From Caulobacteraceae bacterium (GTDB taxonomy: Bacteria; Pseudomonadota; Alphaproteobacteria; Caulobacterales; Caulobacteraceae), in contig CANMXH010000011.1 of the NCBI GenBank assembly GCA_947501315.1, positions 1-20,130 of the forward strand: DNA of 20,130 nt, read 5' to 3'. The position numbers and the translations under genes are program-made. Positions within the stretch are counted from its first letter, which is position 1. The number at the start of each line of letters is the position of its first letter. This document shows, piece after piece, positions 1 through 7,687 of this stretch. A model generated the notes under the pieces. It worked only from the letters and a program-made list of their open reading frames with translations, had not been told where the DNA came from and ran no database searches.

Positions 1-463
1 GCATCAGCAGGGTTGTCTCATCGAACCGGCTCCGGCTGCACAGCAGATAGCTTTTCACCTCGAACTCGTCTGGATGGTCCGTGGATTCGACCAGAATGTT
101 TGTCACCAGACGACGGGTGCGTGACGGCGGGTCTTCGGCCCAGGCGCTGCTGGTGTCCGTTATCCGCCCGACGCGACCTCGGATCGAGGCATAGGTCTCG
201 TCGAAATGCATCACCGTGCGGACGACAGATTGTGCATGCTGCTTCAGCGAGCGCGTCTGGCGCACCGGGCAGGTGTAGCGAAGATCGATGTCGAGCCGAG
301 CCACCCATTCCGCCAGACGTATCTCGTCGAGCAGCCAGGCTTCCTCATAGAGGAATTCGGCGATCTGGTTGTAGACGGGCGAACCGACGGGCACGCGGTT
401 CGGACGAAACGGGGCATCCGAGGCGCTGCTGACGTCGGTGGGGATCACGGCGTTCATGGTCAT
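1..463 (-). CDS. Rieske ring-hydroxylating dioxygenase, beta (small) subunit, 3' part outside window
   Basis: This is the non-catalytic small subunit of an aromatic-ring-hydroxylating dioxygenase, which packs with the alpha subunit encoded just upstream. The reading frame is open to the left window edge, so only the first 154 codons are visible (the family is usually about 160-190 aa). Family-typical segments are an N-terminal helix around residues 31-50 (EFLYEEAWLLDE), then W53 to R71 containing the LDIDLRYTCPVRQTR stretch, and a later RTRRLVTNILVE strand around 115-126. The chosen ATG has AGGA ten bases upstream; a second in-frame ATG two codons on is possible. It starts 31 bp after the alpha stop, so the two are almost certainly co-transcribed and co-translated. 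Family assignment is firm; the substrate is not known. Confidence 0.9.
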   Translation of the reverse strand, partial: MTMNAVIPTDVSSASDAPFRPNRVPVGSPVYNQIAEFLYEEAWLLDEIRLAEWVARLDIDLRYTCPVRQTRSLKQHAQSVVRTVMHFDETYASIRGRVGRITDTSSAWAEDPPSRTRRLVTNILVESTDHPDEFEVKSYLLCSRSRFDETTLLM

Positions 464-494
464 GGCGGTGTTATCCTGATGATGTCGACGATGA

Positions 495-1871
495 TCAGCC
501 TGCGCTGTTCATCAGATCGCGATAGGCCAGCCACCAGTTCCACTGCGTGTCGTCCTTGGTGAAGCCTTCATAGACCAGGGCCGGGCCGGGCCAGTCCGGC
601 CGGGGCGGCGTGGTGCAGACGGCCTGGTATTTCATTGTGATGTTGCGGGCGGCGGCACCCTTGGCCGTCTGGGTGATGTGTGGCCAGGTGTCGGAGTCGT
701 CCTGCTCCACCATGCCGGACGTGCCGAGCATGCGCACCGCGAACTGCAGAGCCTTCTGCTTGTGCTCTTCGGGTGCGTCCTTTTCTGCGAGGATGTAGTT
801 GCAGAACTCCAGCTCGTCCGGCCCCTTGGGTATGTAGGTGTGCAGTGACGTCAGGCCGATGATTTCGCCGTCTGGTTGGGGCACATAAATGAAGGCGATC
901 AGGACGTTGGGGAACATGCCTCCAACCTGGGGTGGGCTGTCGACCAGCAGGCCGAGCTGTTCCGGTGTCAGATTTCGCATCAGTTGGGGCAGCATTTCCT
1001 TGGTGATGCCCGGGGGCGGCACGATGGCCAATTTTTCCGCAAGCGTCAGATTGCCGTCCCTGAAACCGGCCGCCTGCTTGAATTTGTTGGCGGCAGGCAT
1101 GCAGCGAAGGGCGTGACCCTGAAGCGAACCTACCTCGGTGCCATACATCGAAGTCGTCAGGTCTCCGTCCCCGAACTTGGCGAATTCACCCAGCCAGCGG
1201 TGAAGCGTCAGAGTATGGAAGCCGTCGGCGGCAGACTGCTCACAGGCCGTTTTCCAGTTCGCCTTGATGGTAAAGCGCTGGGGCGGGCCTAGGACCTCGA
1301 GGCCACGGTCCGTGCGGCAGAACAGCATGTCGTAGTACCATTTCATTTCGCCGAGGAACTCGTCGAAAGAGGGCCCGTCGAAATTCCAGGTCGCGAAGAT
1401 CAGCCCGCCGTACAGGTGGCTGCGCGCCTGGGTCAGGCCGAGTTTTTCCTTGGGCAGCATGTCGCCATGCATTTTCTCGCCCGCGACGGGCGCGCCAATG
1501 AAGTCGCCGTCGTTCTTGAAGGCCCAGCCGTGATAGATGCAGGTGTGCACCTTGGCATTGCCGGCGTCGCTGGTGCAGACCCTCATGCCCCGGTGGGGGC
1601 AGACGTTGAGCATGACCCTGATCGAGCCGTCTTTCTGGCGCGTGATCAGGACGGGATCGGATCCCATCAGCCGGGTGATGAAGTCGCCTGAGTTAGGGAT
1701 CTCGCTCTCATGGCCCAGCAGAAGCCAGGTCTTCCCGAACACCTTGCGCATCTCGATGTCGTAGAGCTCGGGGTCGGAGATCGCGCGGAGCTGTACCTCC
1801 CGGGTGTGAACATTGATCAGATCGTCGATCGTCGTGCCATCGGAAAGCGTTGTCCGGGTACGGTCCAGCAT
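495..1871 (-). CDS. Rieske ring-hydroxylating dioxygenase, alpha (catalytic) subunit
   Basis: Catalytic subunit of a Rieske non-haem iron oxygenase, which adds both atoms of O2 to an aromatic ring using electrons delivered by a ferredoxin. The 458-aa protein has the N-terminal Rieske [2Fe-2S] domain with CPH at 91-93 and CIYH at 111-114 (ligands C91, H93, C111, H114). The catalytic domain follows, with D216, H219 and H224 in a DGFH....H motif and D392 in VEQDDSDTW as the likely third iron ligand. Length is normal for the family. The ATG at 1871 is preferred over an upstream in-frame extension because GGAGGA lies six bases before it and the N-terminus then matches the family. It is the first gene of a leftward operon with the beta subunit and diverges from the ferredoxin gene. 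The presence of a separate small subunit argues for a multi-component ring dioxygenase rather than an alpha-only demethylase. Substrate unknown. Confidence 0.95.
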   Translation of the reverse strand: MLDRTRTTLSDGTTIDDLINVHTREVQLRAISDPELYDIEMRKVFGKTWLLLGHESEIPNSGDFITRLMGSDPVLITRQKDGSIRVMLNVCPHRGMRVCTSDAGNAKVHTCIYHGWAFKNDGDFIGAPVAGEKMHGDMLPKEKLGLTQARSHLYGGLIFATWNFDGPSFDEFLGEMKWYYDMLFCRTDRGLEVLGPPQRFTIKANWKTACEQSAADGFHTLTLHRWLGEFAKFGDGDLTTSMYGTEVGSLQGHALRCMPAANKFKQAAGFRDGNLTLAEKLAIVPPPGITKEMLPQLMRNLTPEQLGLLVDSPPQVGGMFPNVLIAFIYVPQPDGEIIGLTSLHTYIPKGPDELEFCNYILAEKDAPEEHKQKALQFAVRMLGTSGMVEQDDSDTWPHITQTAKGAAARNITMKYQAVCTTPPRPDWPGPALVYEGFTKDDTQWNWWLAYRDLMNSAG

Positions 1872-2019
1872 GGGTTTCCTCCGTGGCGATTCCCGCCATT
1901 TAATTGTGAACAGAGGTGGCATTTCTGTATAGAAAATGCAACTGTTCGATTCATAGAGGAACGACGGACCGCAGGTCCCCGGAGAAGTCCCAAAGGGGCA
2001 CCCGGCATGGAGGATGAAG
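1872..2019. promoter_or_regulatory. Divergent control region between dioxygenase and ferredoxin operons
   Basis: A 148-bp gap separates two genes read in opposite directions, so it must hold both promoters. It has an AT-rich core (about 1898-1955) unlike the surrounding genes. The core contains an imperfect dyad, TTTCT (1922-1926) and AGAAA (1931-1935) around GTAT, flanked by GCA and TGC with one unpaired A. Outside it sits a wider inverted pair, GAACAG (1908-1913) and CTGTTC (1942-1947). The word TGGCATTTCTGT at 1917-1928 recurs at 8604-8615 upstream of the TetR gene. These are plausible operators, but no binding protein can be assigned from sequence alone and no promoter boxes are clear enough to call. 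Confidence 0.55.
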
Positions 2020-2238
2020 ATGAGTTCGGAGGCGATTTCCCATCGCGTCACGGCCGACCGCGGTGCCTGTTGCGGCTACGGAACCTGTGTTGAGATCTGT
2101 CCGGAAATCTACCAGCTGCAGGGTGGGCTGGTGACTCTGACGACCGATATCGTGCCGGCGGAACTCCTGGAACGCGCCATCGAGGGTGCCGAGTCCTGCC
2201 CGCAATCGGCGCTTGTCGTCGAAGTGGCCACGGTATGA
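2020..2238 (+). CDS. Single-cluster ferredoxin ([3Fe-4S] or variant [4Fe-4S])
   Basis: Small 72-aa electron carrier, probably feeding electrons to the divergently encoded dioxygenase. Numbered from this start, the cysteines are C17, C18, C23, C27 and C60. C17-x2-Y20-x2-C23 and the late C60-P give the CxxXxxC...CP pattern of ferredoxins that partner cytochromes P450 and some ring dioxygenases, with Tyr where a [4Fe-4S] protein has its second Cys. This favours a [3Fe-4S] cluster. The extra C18 and C27 are not normal ligands in this alignment. The ATG at 2020 is chosen because GGAGG at 2009-2013 sits six bases before it; the in-frame ATG at 2014 would leave no spacer. Its stop overlaps the next start (ATGA). 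No ferredoxin reductase is in the window, so the electron source is encoded elsewhere. Confidence 0.88.
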   Translation: MSSEAISHRVTADRGACCGYGTCVEICPEIYQLQGGLVTLTTDIVPAELLERAIEGAESCPQSALVVEVATV

Positions 2239-3620
2239 CCGAGCCTCCGGTCGTTTCCAGCCCGTCAGCACGGACCAGGGGTGTGCGCAGGCCGCCCGGC
2301 CTGATCGCGCTCTCTCTCATGGGGGTGCCCCTGACGGCCCTGTCGCTTCCTCTCGTGGTCATGATCCCCGAGCACTATGCGACAGTACTAGGGCTTCCCT
2401 TGGCGGTGGTCGGTCTGATCTTCACCAGCGTGCGTATCTTCGACATCGTCATCGACCCCTTGCTGGGCGCGGCGATGGACCGGACCCGCAGTCGTTTTGG
2501 CCGATACCGCCCTTGGCTGATTTTCGGCGCGCCGGCGCTGATGCTGGCGGTGTATCTACTTTTCATGGCTGAGCCGGGCGTCGGGCCGCTTTACTTGCTG
2601 CTGACCCTGACCGCGGCCTTTCTGGGCTGGTCAATCCTTTCGCTGGCCCAACTGGCCATGGCTTCCGGATTGGCGGCCGGTTACGACGAGCGGTCGCGTG
2701 TTTACGCTTGGATCCAGTTTGCTTCGCTACTGGGCATTTTGACCGTCATGGGCTTTCCGATCCTTTTGTCGAGGCTCGGGGAAACGGGCCTGGCTCCCAC
2801 CCAACTGATGGGTTGGATCATCATTGTCCTGATGGGCCCGGCCGTTGCCCTGGCCGTGTGGCGGGTTCCCGAAGCCGCCGAGATCGCCCAACGGCATGTC
2901 ATCGGCATCAAGGACTATCTTGCTGTTGTGGGCCGGAAGGCGGTGCTCCGGATCACGGCAATCGACCTGCTATTCGGCCTCGGCTTCGGAACAGCGTCGG
3001 CCATGCTGGTATTCTTTGTGACAGCGGCCAAGGGCTTGGATCGCAGTGCTGTTGGCATTGTGCTTATCGCCCAGGTCATCACGGCCATGATCACCGTTCC
3101 TGCCATCGCATGGCTGGCGCGACGGTTCGACAAACACTTTGTTCTTGGAATCTCTGGTCTGCTGGCGGCGGCCGTCAGCATTGCATTTGTCTTCGCTCCC
3201 GACCGGAACCTGTTGGCCATGACGCTGGGCATGATGGGGTGGGGGTTGTCTTTCGCTGCCTTCAACCTGCTGCCGCGCGCCATGATGGCCGATGCTGCGG
3301 ACGAGCTCAGACTGGATTCGGGTTCGGATCAGACGGGTGTCCTTTATGCGCTCCTGATCAGCAGCTGGAAGCTGGGAGGGGCACTCGCGGTCGGGCTGTC
3401 GTTCGCGGCCCTTGCCCTGGTCGGATACAAGCCGGCCCTGATGGCGGCCAACACGCCCGAAGCTATCGCGGGTCTGGAGTTGGTGTTTGCCGGCCCGTCG
3501 GCGGTGCTCTTCCTCATCGGTGCCTGGCTGGCCTTCACCTATCCACTGACCCGAGATAAACACGCTGCGGTCCGCGCTGCGCTGGACCTGCGCGATGGCG
3601 GGTCGGAGCCAGCGGTGTGA
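2235..3620 (+). CDS. GPH/MelB-family (MFS) cation symporter
   Basis: A 461-aa integral inner-membrane permease with about 12 hydrophobic segments. The family signature of glycoside-pentoside-hexuronide:cation symporters lies at the cytoplasmic loop between helices 2 and 3: D70, D74 and the DRTRSRFGRYRPW run at 82-94, followed by the GAP motif. In MelB the aspartates near D70/D74 belong to the cation site. Family members transport sugars but many in catabolic clusters carry other organic anions or terpenoids; here the context suggests uptake of the cluster's substrate, which is inference. The start overlaps the ferredoxin stop by four bases and the stop overlaps the next start, so it is translationally coupled on both sides. 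Confidence 0.9.
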   Translation: MTEPPVVSSPSARTRGVRRPPGLIALSLMGVPLTALSLPLVVMIPEHYATVLGLPLAVVGLIFTSVRIFDIVIDPLLGAAMDRTRSRFGRYRPWLIFGAPALMLAVYLLFMAEPGVGPLYLLLTLTAAFLGWSILSLAQLAMASGLAAGYDERSRVYAWIQFASLLGILTVMGFPILLSRLGETGLAPTQLMGWIIIVLMGPAVALAVWRVPEAAEIAQRHVIGIKDYLAVVGRKAVLRITAIDLLFGLGFGTASAMLVFFVTAAKGLDRSAVGIVLIAQVITAMITVPAIAWLARRFDKHFVLGISGLLAAAVSIAFVFAPDRNLLAMTLGMMGWGLSFAAFNLLPRAMMADAADELRLDSGSDQTGVLYALLISSWKLGGALAVGLSFAALALVGYKPALMAANTPEAIAGLELVFAGPSAVLFLIGAWLAFTYPLTRDKHAAVRAALDLRDGGSEPAV

Positions 3621-4375
3621 ACCGGCGGCTCGAAGGCAAGGTCGTCCTGATTTCGGGCACTGGCGGCGGCCAAGGTCGGGCGGCCGCGCTGCGGTTCGCC
3701 GCCGATGGCGCGATCATCGTCGGTTGCGATGTGAGTGGTGCAGCGGATGCCGAGTCTGCGGGGCTGGTAATGGAAGCCGGTGGGATCATGACGACCATGG
3801 TCTGTGATCTCGGCGATCCCGCGGAAGCCCAAGCATGGGTCGAACGGGCGGTATCAGATCATGGCCGGATCGACGTTGTCTACAACAACGCCTCGGCGGC
3901 CAAATTCGGCTCGATCGCAGATCTTTCCATCGAGGACTGGCGGTTCACGATCCGCAACGAACTCGACCTGGTGTTCCTGACAACCAAGTTCGCATGGCCA
4001 CACCTGGCGAAACGGGGCGGAGCGATCGTCAATGTCGCCTCGACCGCGGGCTGGCAAGGCTCACGCGGGAACGGCACGATCGCCCACAACGCGACCAAGG
4101 GCGGCGTGATCGCCATGACGCGACAGATGGCGCTTGAGGGCGCACCGCTGGGTATTCGCGCCAACAGCATCAGCCCTGGCTTCATCATAACTCCCGGCAC
4201 GCGCGCCTTCGCCGAGGACCCCGCCGTGCGGGCTCAGTTGACGAACAATATTCCGCTCGGCCGGCCTGGCGAGCCCGAGGACGTTGTCGGCATGGCCGCC
4301 TTCCTGGCCAGCGACGAGGCCGCCTTCATCACCGGCGCTGACATCATCATCGATGGCGGCACCACTGCCTGCTAG
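3617..4375 (+). CDS. Short-chain dehydrogenase/reductase SDR1 with His in place of catalytic Tyr
   Basis: A 252-aa Rossmann-fold oxidoreductase of the classical SDR type. The glycine-rich nucleotide motif is at 14-20 (GTGGGQG), and D38 at the end of strand 2 predicts NAD(H). N114 and S142 are in the expected catalytic places, but the YxxxK motif reads HNATK: H157 replaces Tyr and K161 is kept. The NNAG motif is also altered, to NNAS. The C-terminal half (SPGFIITPGT, ITGADIIIDGG) is well conserved, so the protein is not decaying. The start is a GTG that overlaps the permease stop in GTGTGA; no ATG fits. It is followed after 27 bp by the ring-cleavage gene. Oxidation of a dihydrodiol or a ring alcohol is a reasonable guess from context, but the unusual active site makes the reaction uncertain. 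Confidence 0.88.
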   Translation: MNRRLEGKVVLISGTGGGQGRAAALRFAADGAIIVGCDVSGAADAESAGLVMEAGGIMTTMVCDLGDPAEAQAWVERAVSDHGRIDVVYNNASAAKFGSIADLSIEDWRFTIRNELDLVFLTTKFAWPHLAKRGGAIVNVASTAGWQGSRGNGTIAHNATKGGVIAMTRQMALEGAPLGIRANSISPGFIITPGTRAFAEDPAVRAQLTNNIPLGRPGEPEDVVGMAAFLASDEAAFITGADIIIDGGTTAC

Positions 4376-4402
4376 CGAACCGAAAGACTGAGGATCTGGA
4401 CC

Positions 4403-5317
4403 ATGGATATCCGGGGTATCGGCTATCTGGGCTTTGAAAGCCCCAACATCGACGCCTGGCGAAGCTATGGCCCTGAGGTTCTGGGCCTCGCCATCGCACC
4501 CTCGCCTGATGACGAGCCGGATGCTCTCTATCTGAGGATGGATGACCGTCGCTACCGCTTCGCCTTCCAGCCCGGCCCGATCGACAAACTGACCTATATC
4601 GGTTGGGAGTGCGTCAACCGGATCGCATTCGAAAAAGCGGTCAAAAAGCTGCAGGACGCGGGTATCGCTGTCGAGCAGGGGAGTGACGATCTCAAGGCGC
4701 GCCGCGCCGTTCGCGACGTCGTCCGGTTCAAGGACCCCGTCGGGTACCAGTACGAACTCTTCTATGGCCAGAAGGGCGAGCCGGACTCGTTCGTGCCGGG
4801 GCGTCGGCACGGCGGTTTCAACACCTATGGCCGGGGCTTCGGCCACGTCGTGGTCATCACGCCGGAGTACGGTCCCGAACTTGACGACTTCCTGATCAAT
4901 GTCATGGGCTTCCAGTGGTACGGATCCGGCGCAGGCAAGGGCAAGACGGGGTTCTACCGCGCAGGACTCAACAATCTGACGAGCCATGATATCGGCTATG
5001 GCCATGGGCCGGGCCGCATGGGCATCCAGCACATGGGCCTTCTGACGGGCAGTCTTCGTGATGTCGGCGAGACCTGGGACATCGTCAACAAGCGCAAGAT
5101 CCCGGTCCAGATGACCCTGGGCCAGCACACCCAGGATCCCCATTTCTCCTTCTATCACTTCAGCCCGTCAGGTTTCGCCGTCGAGGTCATCGCCGAAACC
5201 CACCCCTGGCCGGGCGATCCGTTCGAGCTGAACGCCGAACGCCTTAGCTACTGGGGGCATGAACTGGTCGGGCCGATCCTCGGCACGACGGTACGCACAC
5301 CCGAGGAATTGCGTTGA
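4403..5317 (+). CDS. Two-domain extradiol (VOC-superfamily) ring-cleavage dioxygenase
   Basis: A 304-aa protein built like type I extradiol dioxygenases (BphC, 2,3-dihydroxybiphenyl dioxygenase), which open catecholic rings next to the hydroxyl groups using Fe(II) and O2. Two vicinal-oxygen-chelate domains are visible, about 1-125 and 145-285. The metal site is in the second: H148 (GHVVV), H210 (QHMGL) and E261 (FAVEV). Residues matching the BphC second sphere are also present: H195 (TSHDI), H242 (GQHTQD) and Y251. The PROSITE-like C-terminal motif is nearly complete, with Ser where D/E/N/T/A is usual before the proline. GAGGA lies eight bases before the ATG. It is in mid-operon, between SDR1 and SDR2. 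This is the gene that most strongly indicates an aromatic substrate with a meta-cleavage route. Confidence 0.92.
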   Translation: MDIRGIGYLGFESPNIDAWRSYGPEVLGLAIAPSPDDEPDALYLRMDDRRYRFAFQPGPIDKLTYIGWECVNRIAFEKAVKKLQDAGIAVEQGSDDLKARRAVRDVVRFKDPVGYQYELFYGQKGEPDSFVPGRRHGGFNTYGRGFGHVVVITPEYGPELDDFLINVMGFQWYGSGAGKGKTGFYRAGLNNLTSHDIGYGHGPGRMGIQHMGLLTGSLRDVGETWDIVNKRKIPVQMTLGQHTQDPHFSFYHFSPSGFAVEVIAETHPWPGDPFELNAERLSYWGHELVGPILGTTVRTPEELR

Positions 5318-6129
5318 TGGGATTGCTGGAAGGCAAGGTCGCCCTGATTACCGGCGGCGGTGGAGGGATCGGAAGAGGCATTGCCCGCAGGTTCGTGCGC
5401 GAAGGGGCCACCGTCGTCGTGGCAGAGTATAACGAAGACTACTGTGCCACGATCCGGTCCGAGCTGATCGACGAACTCGGAGGCCGCGCTGAGATCCTCA
5501 AGGTCGATGTGCGCGTCAAGGATCAGATCCAGGGCGCTGTCGAGAAGACGGTCGAGCTGTTCGGTGGCATCGACATCCTGATCAACAACGCCTTCACCCT
5601 CAGCCCGAAGGTGCTGCTGGAGCAGAAGACCGACGAGATGCTGGACGCCACCCTGCACTCGGGTCTGTGGGCCGGTTGGTGGGCGATGCAGGCGGCGCGG
5701 CCGCACATGGTCGCGCGCGGCGGCGGCTCGATCGTCAACTTCTATTCGATCGACGTCGAGACGGGTGCCTGGCTGAACTCGGACTACAGCATCACCAAAT
5801 CCGCGCTTCGAGGGCTTACCCGCAGCGCCGCCCACGAGTGGGGACGGTTCAACATCCGGGTCAATCTGCTGTCACCGGCCGCAATGGGGACAGTGTTCCA
5901 GAAGATGGCGGCAGACTCGCCGGGCTTCGCCGAACGGGTCGCCGCGATGAAGCCGCTGCAGCGGAATGGCGACCCGGAGGAGGATATCGCTCCGGTGGCT
6001 GTCTTCCTGGCGTCGGACATGTCGCGGTTCGTCACGGGTGAGCTGATCAACGTCGACGGCGGGCTGCACATGCCTGGCTATCAGTCACGGCCGCCGAACG
6101 TGGCCGAGATGGAACAGCAGGGCGGCTGA
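5317..6129 (+). CDS. Short-chain dehydrogenase/reductase SDR2, complete catalytic set
   Basis: A 270-aa classical SDR. The nucleotide motif GGGGGIG is at 13-19, E37 at the end of strand 2 points to NAD(H), S144 and the Y157-S-I-T-K161 motif form the active site. The motif before it is NNAF rather than NNAG, and the usual catalytic Asn region reads TLHSGLWAG, so the Asn appears replaced. The ATG at 5317 shares one base with the stop of the ring-cleavage gene (TGATG) and has GAGGA nine bases upstream; an in-frame TTG one codon earlier is less likely. A likely role is a diol or alcohol dehydrogenase of the same pathway. The C-terminus carries a tail beyond the VDGG motif, with PPNVAEMEQQ near the end. 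Confidence 0.9.
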   Translation: MGLLEGKVALITGGGGGIGRGIARRFVREGATVVVAEYNEDYCATIRSELIDELGGRAEILKVDVRVKDQIQGAVEKTVELFGGIDILINNAFTLSPKVLLEQKTDEMLDATLHSGLWAGWWAMQAARPHMVARGGGSIVNFYSIDVETGAWLNSDYSITKSALRGLTRSAAHEWGRFNIRVNLLSPAAMGTVFQKMAADSPGFAERVAAMKPLQRNGDPEEDIAPVAVFLASDMSRFVTGELINVDGGLHMPGYQSRPPNVAEMEQQGG

Positions 6130-6154
6130 GGCCGGCGAACAGGGAGAGAGATGC

Positions 6155-6982
6155 ATGGCGTTGTTGGATGGCAAGGTCGCGCTGGTAACCGGGGCAGGCG
6201 GCTCGATAGGTTCAGAAACGGCGCTGGCTCTGGCGGAACAGGGCGCGCGTGTCGTGCTGACCGACCTGCGCGCGCCCGAGCTTCAGGCGGTGACCGATCG
6301 ACTGAAGGGGCTGGGCCATGATGTCGCCTGCAAGGCCGGCGACATAACCGTCGATGCCGACATCCGCTCGGTAGTCGAGTTCGCTGTCGCCACCTTCGGC
6401 GGTGTCGACGTCCTCGACAACAATGCCGGAGCCACCGGCTTTTCGTCGCGTGACCTCGATATCCCCGACATGTCGGTAGAGTTGTGGGATCAGGTTCAGT
6501 CGATCAATGCGCGCGGGCCGATGCTGTTCTGCAAATACGCGATCCCGTCGATGCTGGCACGGGGCGGCGGATCTATCGTCAACATCTCGTCGGGACAGTC
6601 GCTCTCCGGCGACGTCAGCAATTTCGCCTATGCAGCGGGCAAGGCGGCGCTGAACGCCCTGACCCGACATCTGGCAACAGCCTATAGCCCAAGCGGGATC
6701 CGGGTTAACGCCATCGCGGCCGGCCTGATAATCCAGCCCGGGATGGAGCAGCGGCTACCAGCGCACATCCAGAACATCTTCCTGAGTCATTGCTTGGTGC
6801 CGCGGCTGGGTACGCCGCGCGACATCGCCAACATGGTGGTTTTCCTCGCTTCGGACCTCAGTTCCTATGTCACCGGCCAGATCCTGGCGGTCGACGGCGG
6901 GTTCACGGCTCACCTGCCTAGTGTGGCCGACATGCGGCCGATCATCGACGGCATGAAAGGGGCTCCCGGAAAATGGACCTGA
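6155..6982 (+). CDS. Short-chain dehydrogenase/reductase SDR3
   Basis: A 275-aa classical SDR with a full active site: glycine motif GAGGSIG at 13-19, D37 after strand 2 (NAD(H) preference), N118, S146 and Y159-A-A-G-K163. The C-terminal segment ends with LPSVADMRPI, resembling the PPNVAEM tail of SDR2, which suggests the two are related duplicates or share a substrate type. GGGAGAGAG lies just before the start, with ATG at 6155 chosen over an out-of-frame ATG at 6151. It follows SDR2 after 25 bp and overlaps SDR4 by ten bases. Confidence 0.9.
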   Translation: MALLDGKVALVTGAGGSIGSETALALAEQGARVVLTDLRAPELQAVTDRLKGLGHDVACKAGDITVDADIRSVVEFAVATFGGVDVLDNNAGATGFSSRDLDIPDMSVELWDQVQSINARGPMLFCKYAIPSMLARGGGSIVNISSGQSLSGDVSNFAYAAGKAALNALTRHLATAYSPSGIRVNAIAAGLIIQPGMEQRLPAHIQNIFLSHCLVPRLGTPRDIANMVVFLASDLSSYVTGQILAVDGGFTAHLPSVADMRPIIDGMKGAPGKWT

Positions 6983-7686
6983 GCGGAAAGACTGTTGTCC
7001 TGACGGGCGCTTCTGCCGGCATAGGCGCGGCGACGGCGCTGGAGCTCAGCCAGGCCGGCTGTAATCTGGTGCTGACCAGCCGACGAATGGAGAAACTGGA
7101 AGCCCTGGCGGCAACGCTACCAGGCCCAAGTGCTTTGCTTGCTGCCGACATCGCCGAGTCGGACGTGCCGGGGCAGCTATTGAAGCTGGCCAAGGAACGT
7201 TTCGGCCGCGTGGATGTGGTGATCAACAATGCAGGGGTCATGGCTGTCGGCACGATGGACACCATCGACCTGGACGCCGTGAGCTACATGATCCGGGTGA
7301 ATTTCGAGGCCGTGGTGCGCAGCTCCTACGTCTTCGCGCGTGAGTTCCGGGGCCAGTCGTCGGGGGCCATCATCAATGTGTCGAGCATCAGCGCCTATCT
7401 GATCTCACGGGCGGGCGGAGTTTACGGCGGGCTGAAGCACGCCCTCGAAGCCTTCACCCAGTCCCTCCGCATCGAACTGGCGGGCACAGGGGTGAAGGTC
7501 GGAACGATCGCGCCAGGGTCCACCTCCAGCGAGATGTTCGACAGGATGATGGCCGCCGCCAAGGTCGAGGCACCGGTCGCGCTTGACCCCCAGGATGTCG
7601 CCCGCGCCATCCGCTTCATGCTGGAACAACCCGACCGCGCCAACATCGCCAGGCTGGCGCTCTACCCCCAGGGGGAGGGACACTAG
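6973..7686 (+). CDS. Short-chain dehydrogenase/reductase SDR4 (probably NADP-dependent)
   Basis: A 237-aa SDR of the shorter YdfG/clavulanate-dehydrogenase-like type. The motif GASAGIG at 12-18, S35-R36-R37 after strand 2 (basic residues that favour NADP(H)), NNAG at 85-88, N110, S138 and Y151-G-G-L-K155 are all present. It is the last gene of the rightward operon, starting inside the end of SDR3 (ten-base overlap). Its stop is one base from the stop of the leftward SDR5, so no room remains for a conventional terminator. The NADP preference, unlike SDR1-3, hints that it works as a reductase. Substrate unknown. Confidence 0.9.
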   Translation: MDLSGKTVVLTGASAGIGAATALELSQAGCNLVLTSRRMEKLEALAATLPGPSALLAADIAESDVPGQLLKLAKERFGRVDVVINNAGVMAVGTMDTIDLDAVSYMIRVNFEAVVRSSYVFAREFRGQSSGAIINVSSISAYLISRAGGVYGGLKHALEAFTQSLRIELAGTGVKVGTIAPGSTSSEMFDRMMAAAKVEAPVALDPQDVARAIRFMLEQPDRANIARLALYPQGEGH

Positions 7687-7687
7687 C

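Noticed and set aside
13..562. Several short plus- and minus-strand frames at the left end
   Set aside because: They overlap the dioxygenase beta-subunit frame, which is open to the window edge and matches its family.
1872..2051. 60-codon N-terminal extension of the dioxygenase alpha subunit
   Set aside because: It would cover the divergent promoter region and the ferredoxin start; GGAGGA six bases before 1871 fixes the start.
4061..5158. 365-codon minus-strand frame over SDR1 and the extradiol gene
   Set aside because: Antisense to a well-supported metal-binding dioxygenase; no domain resemblance.
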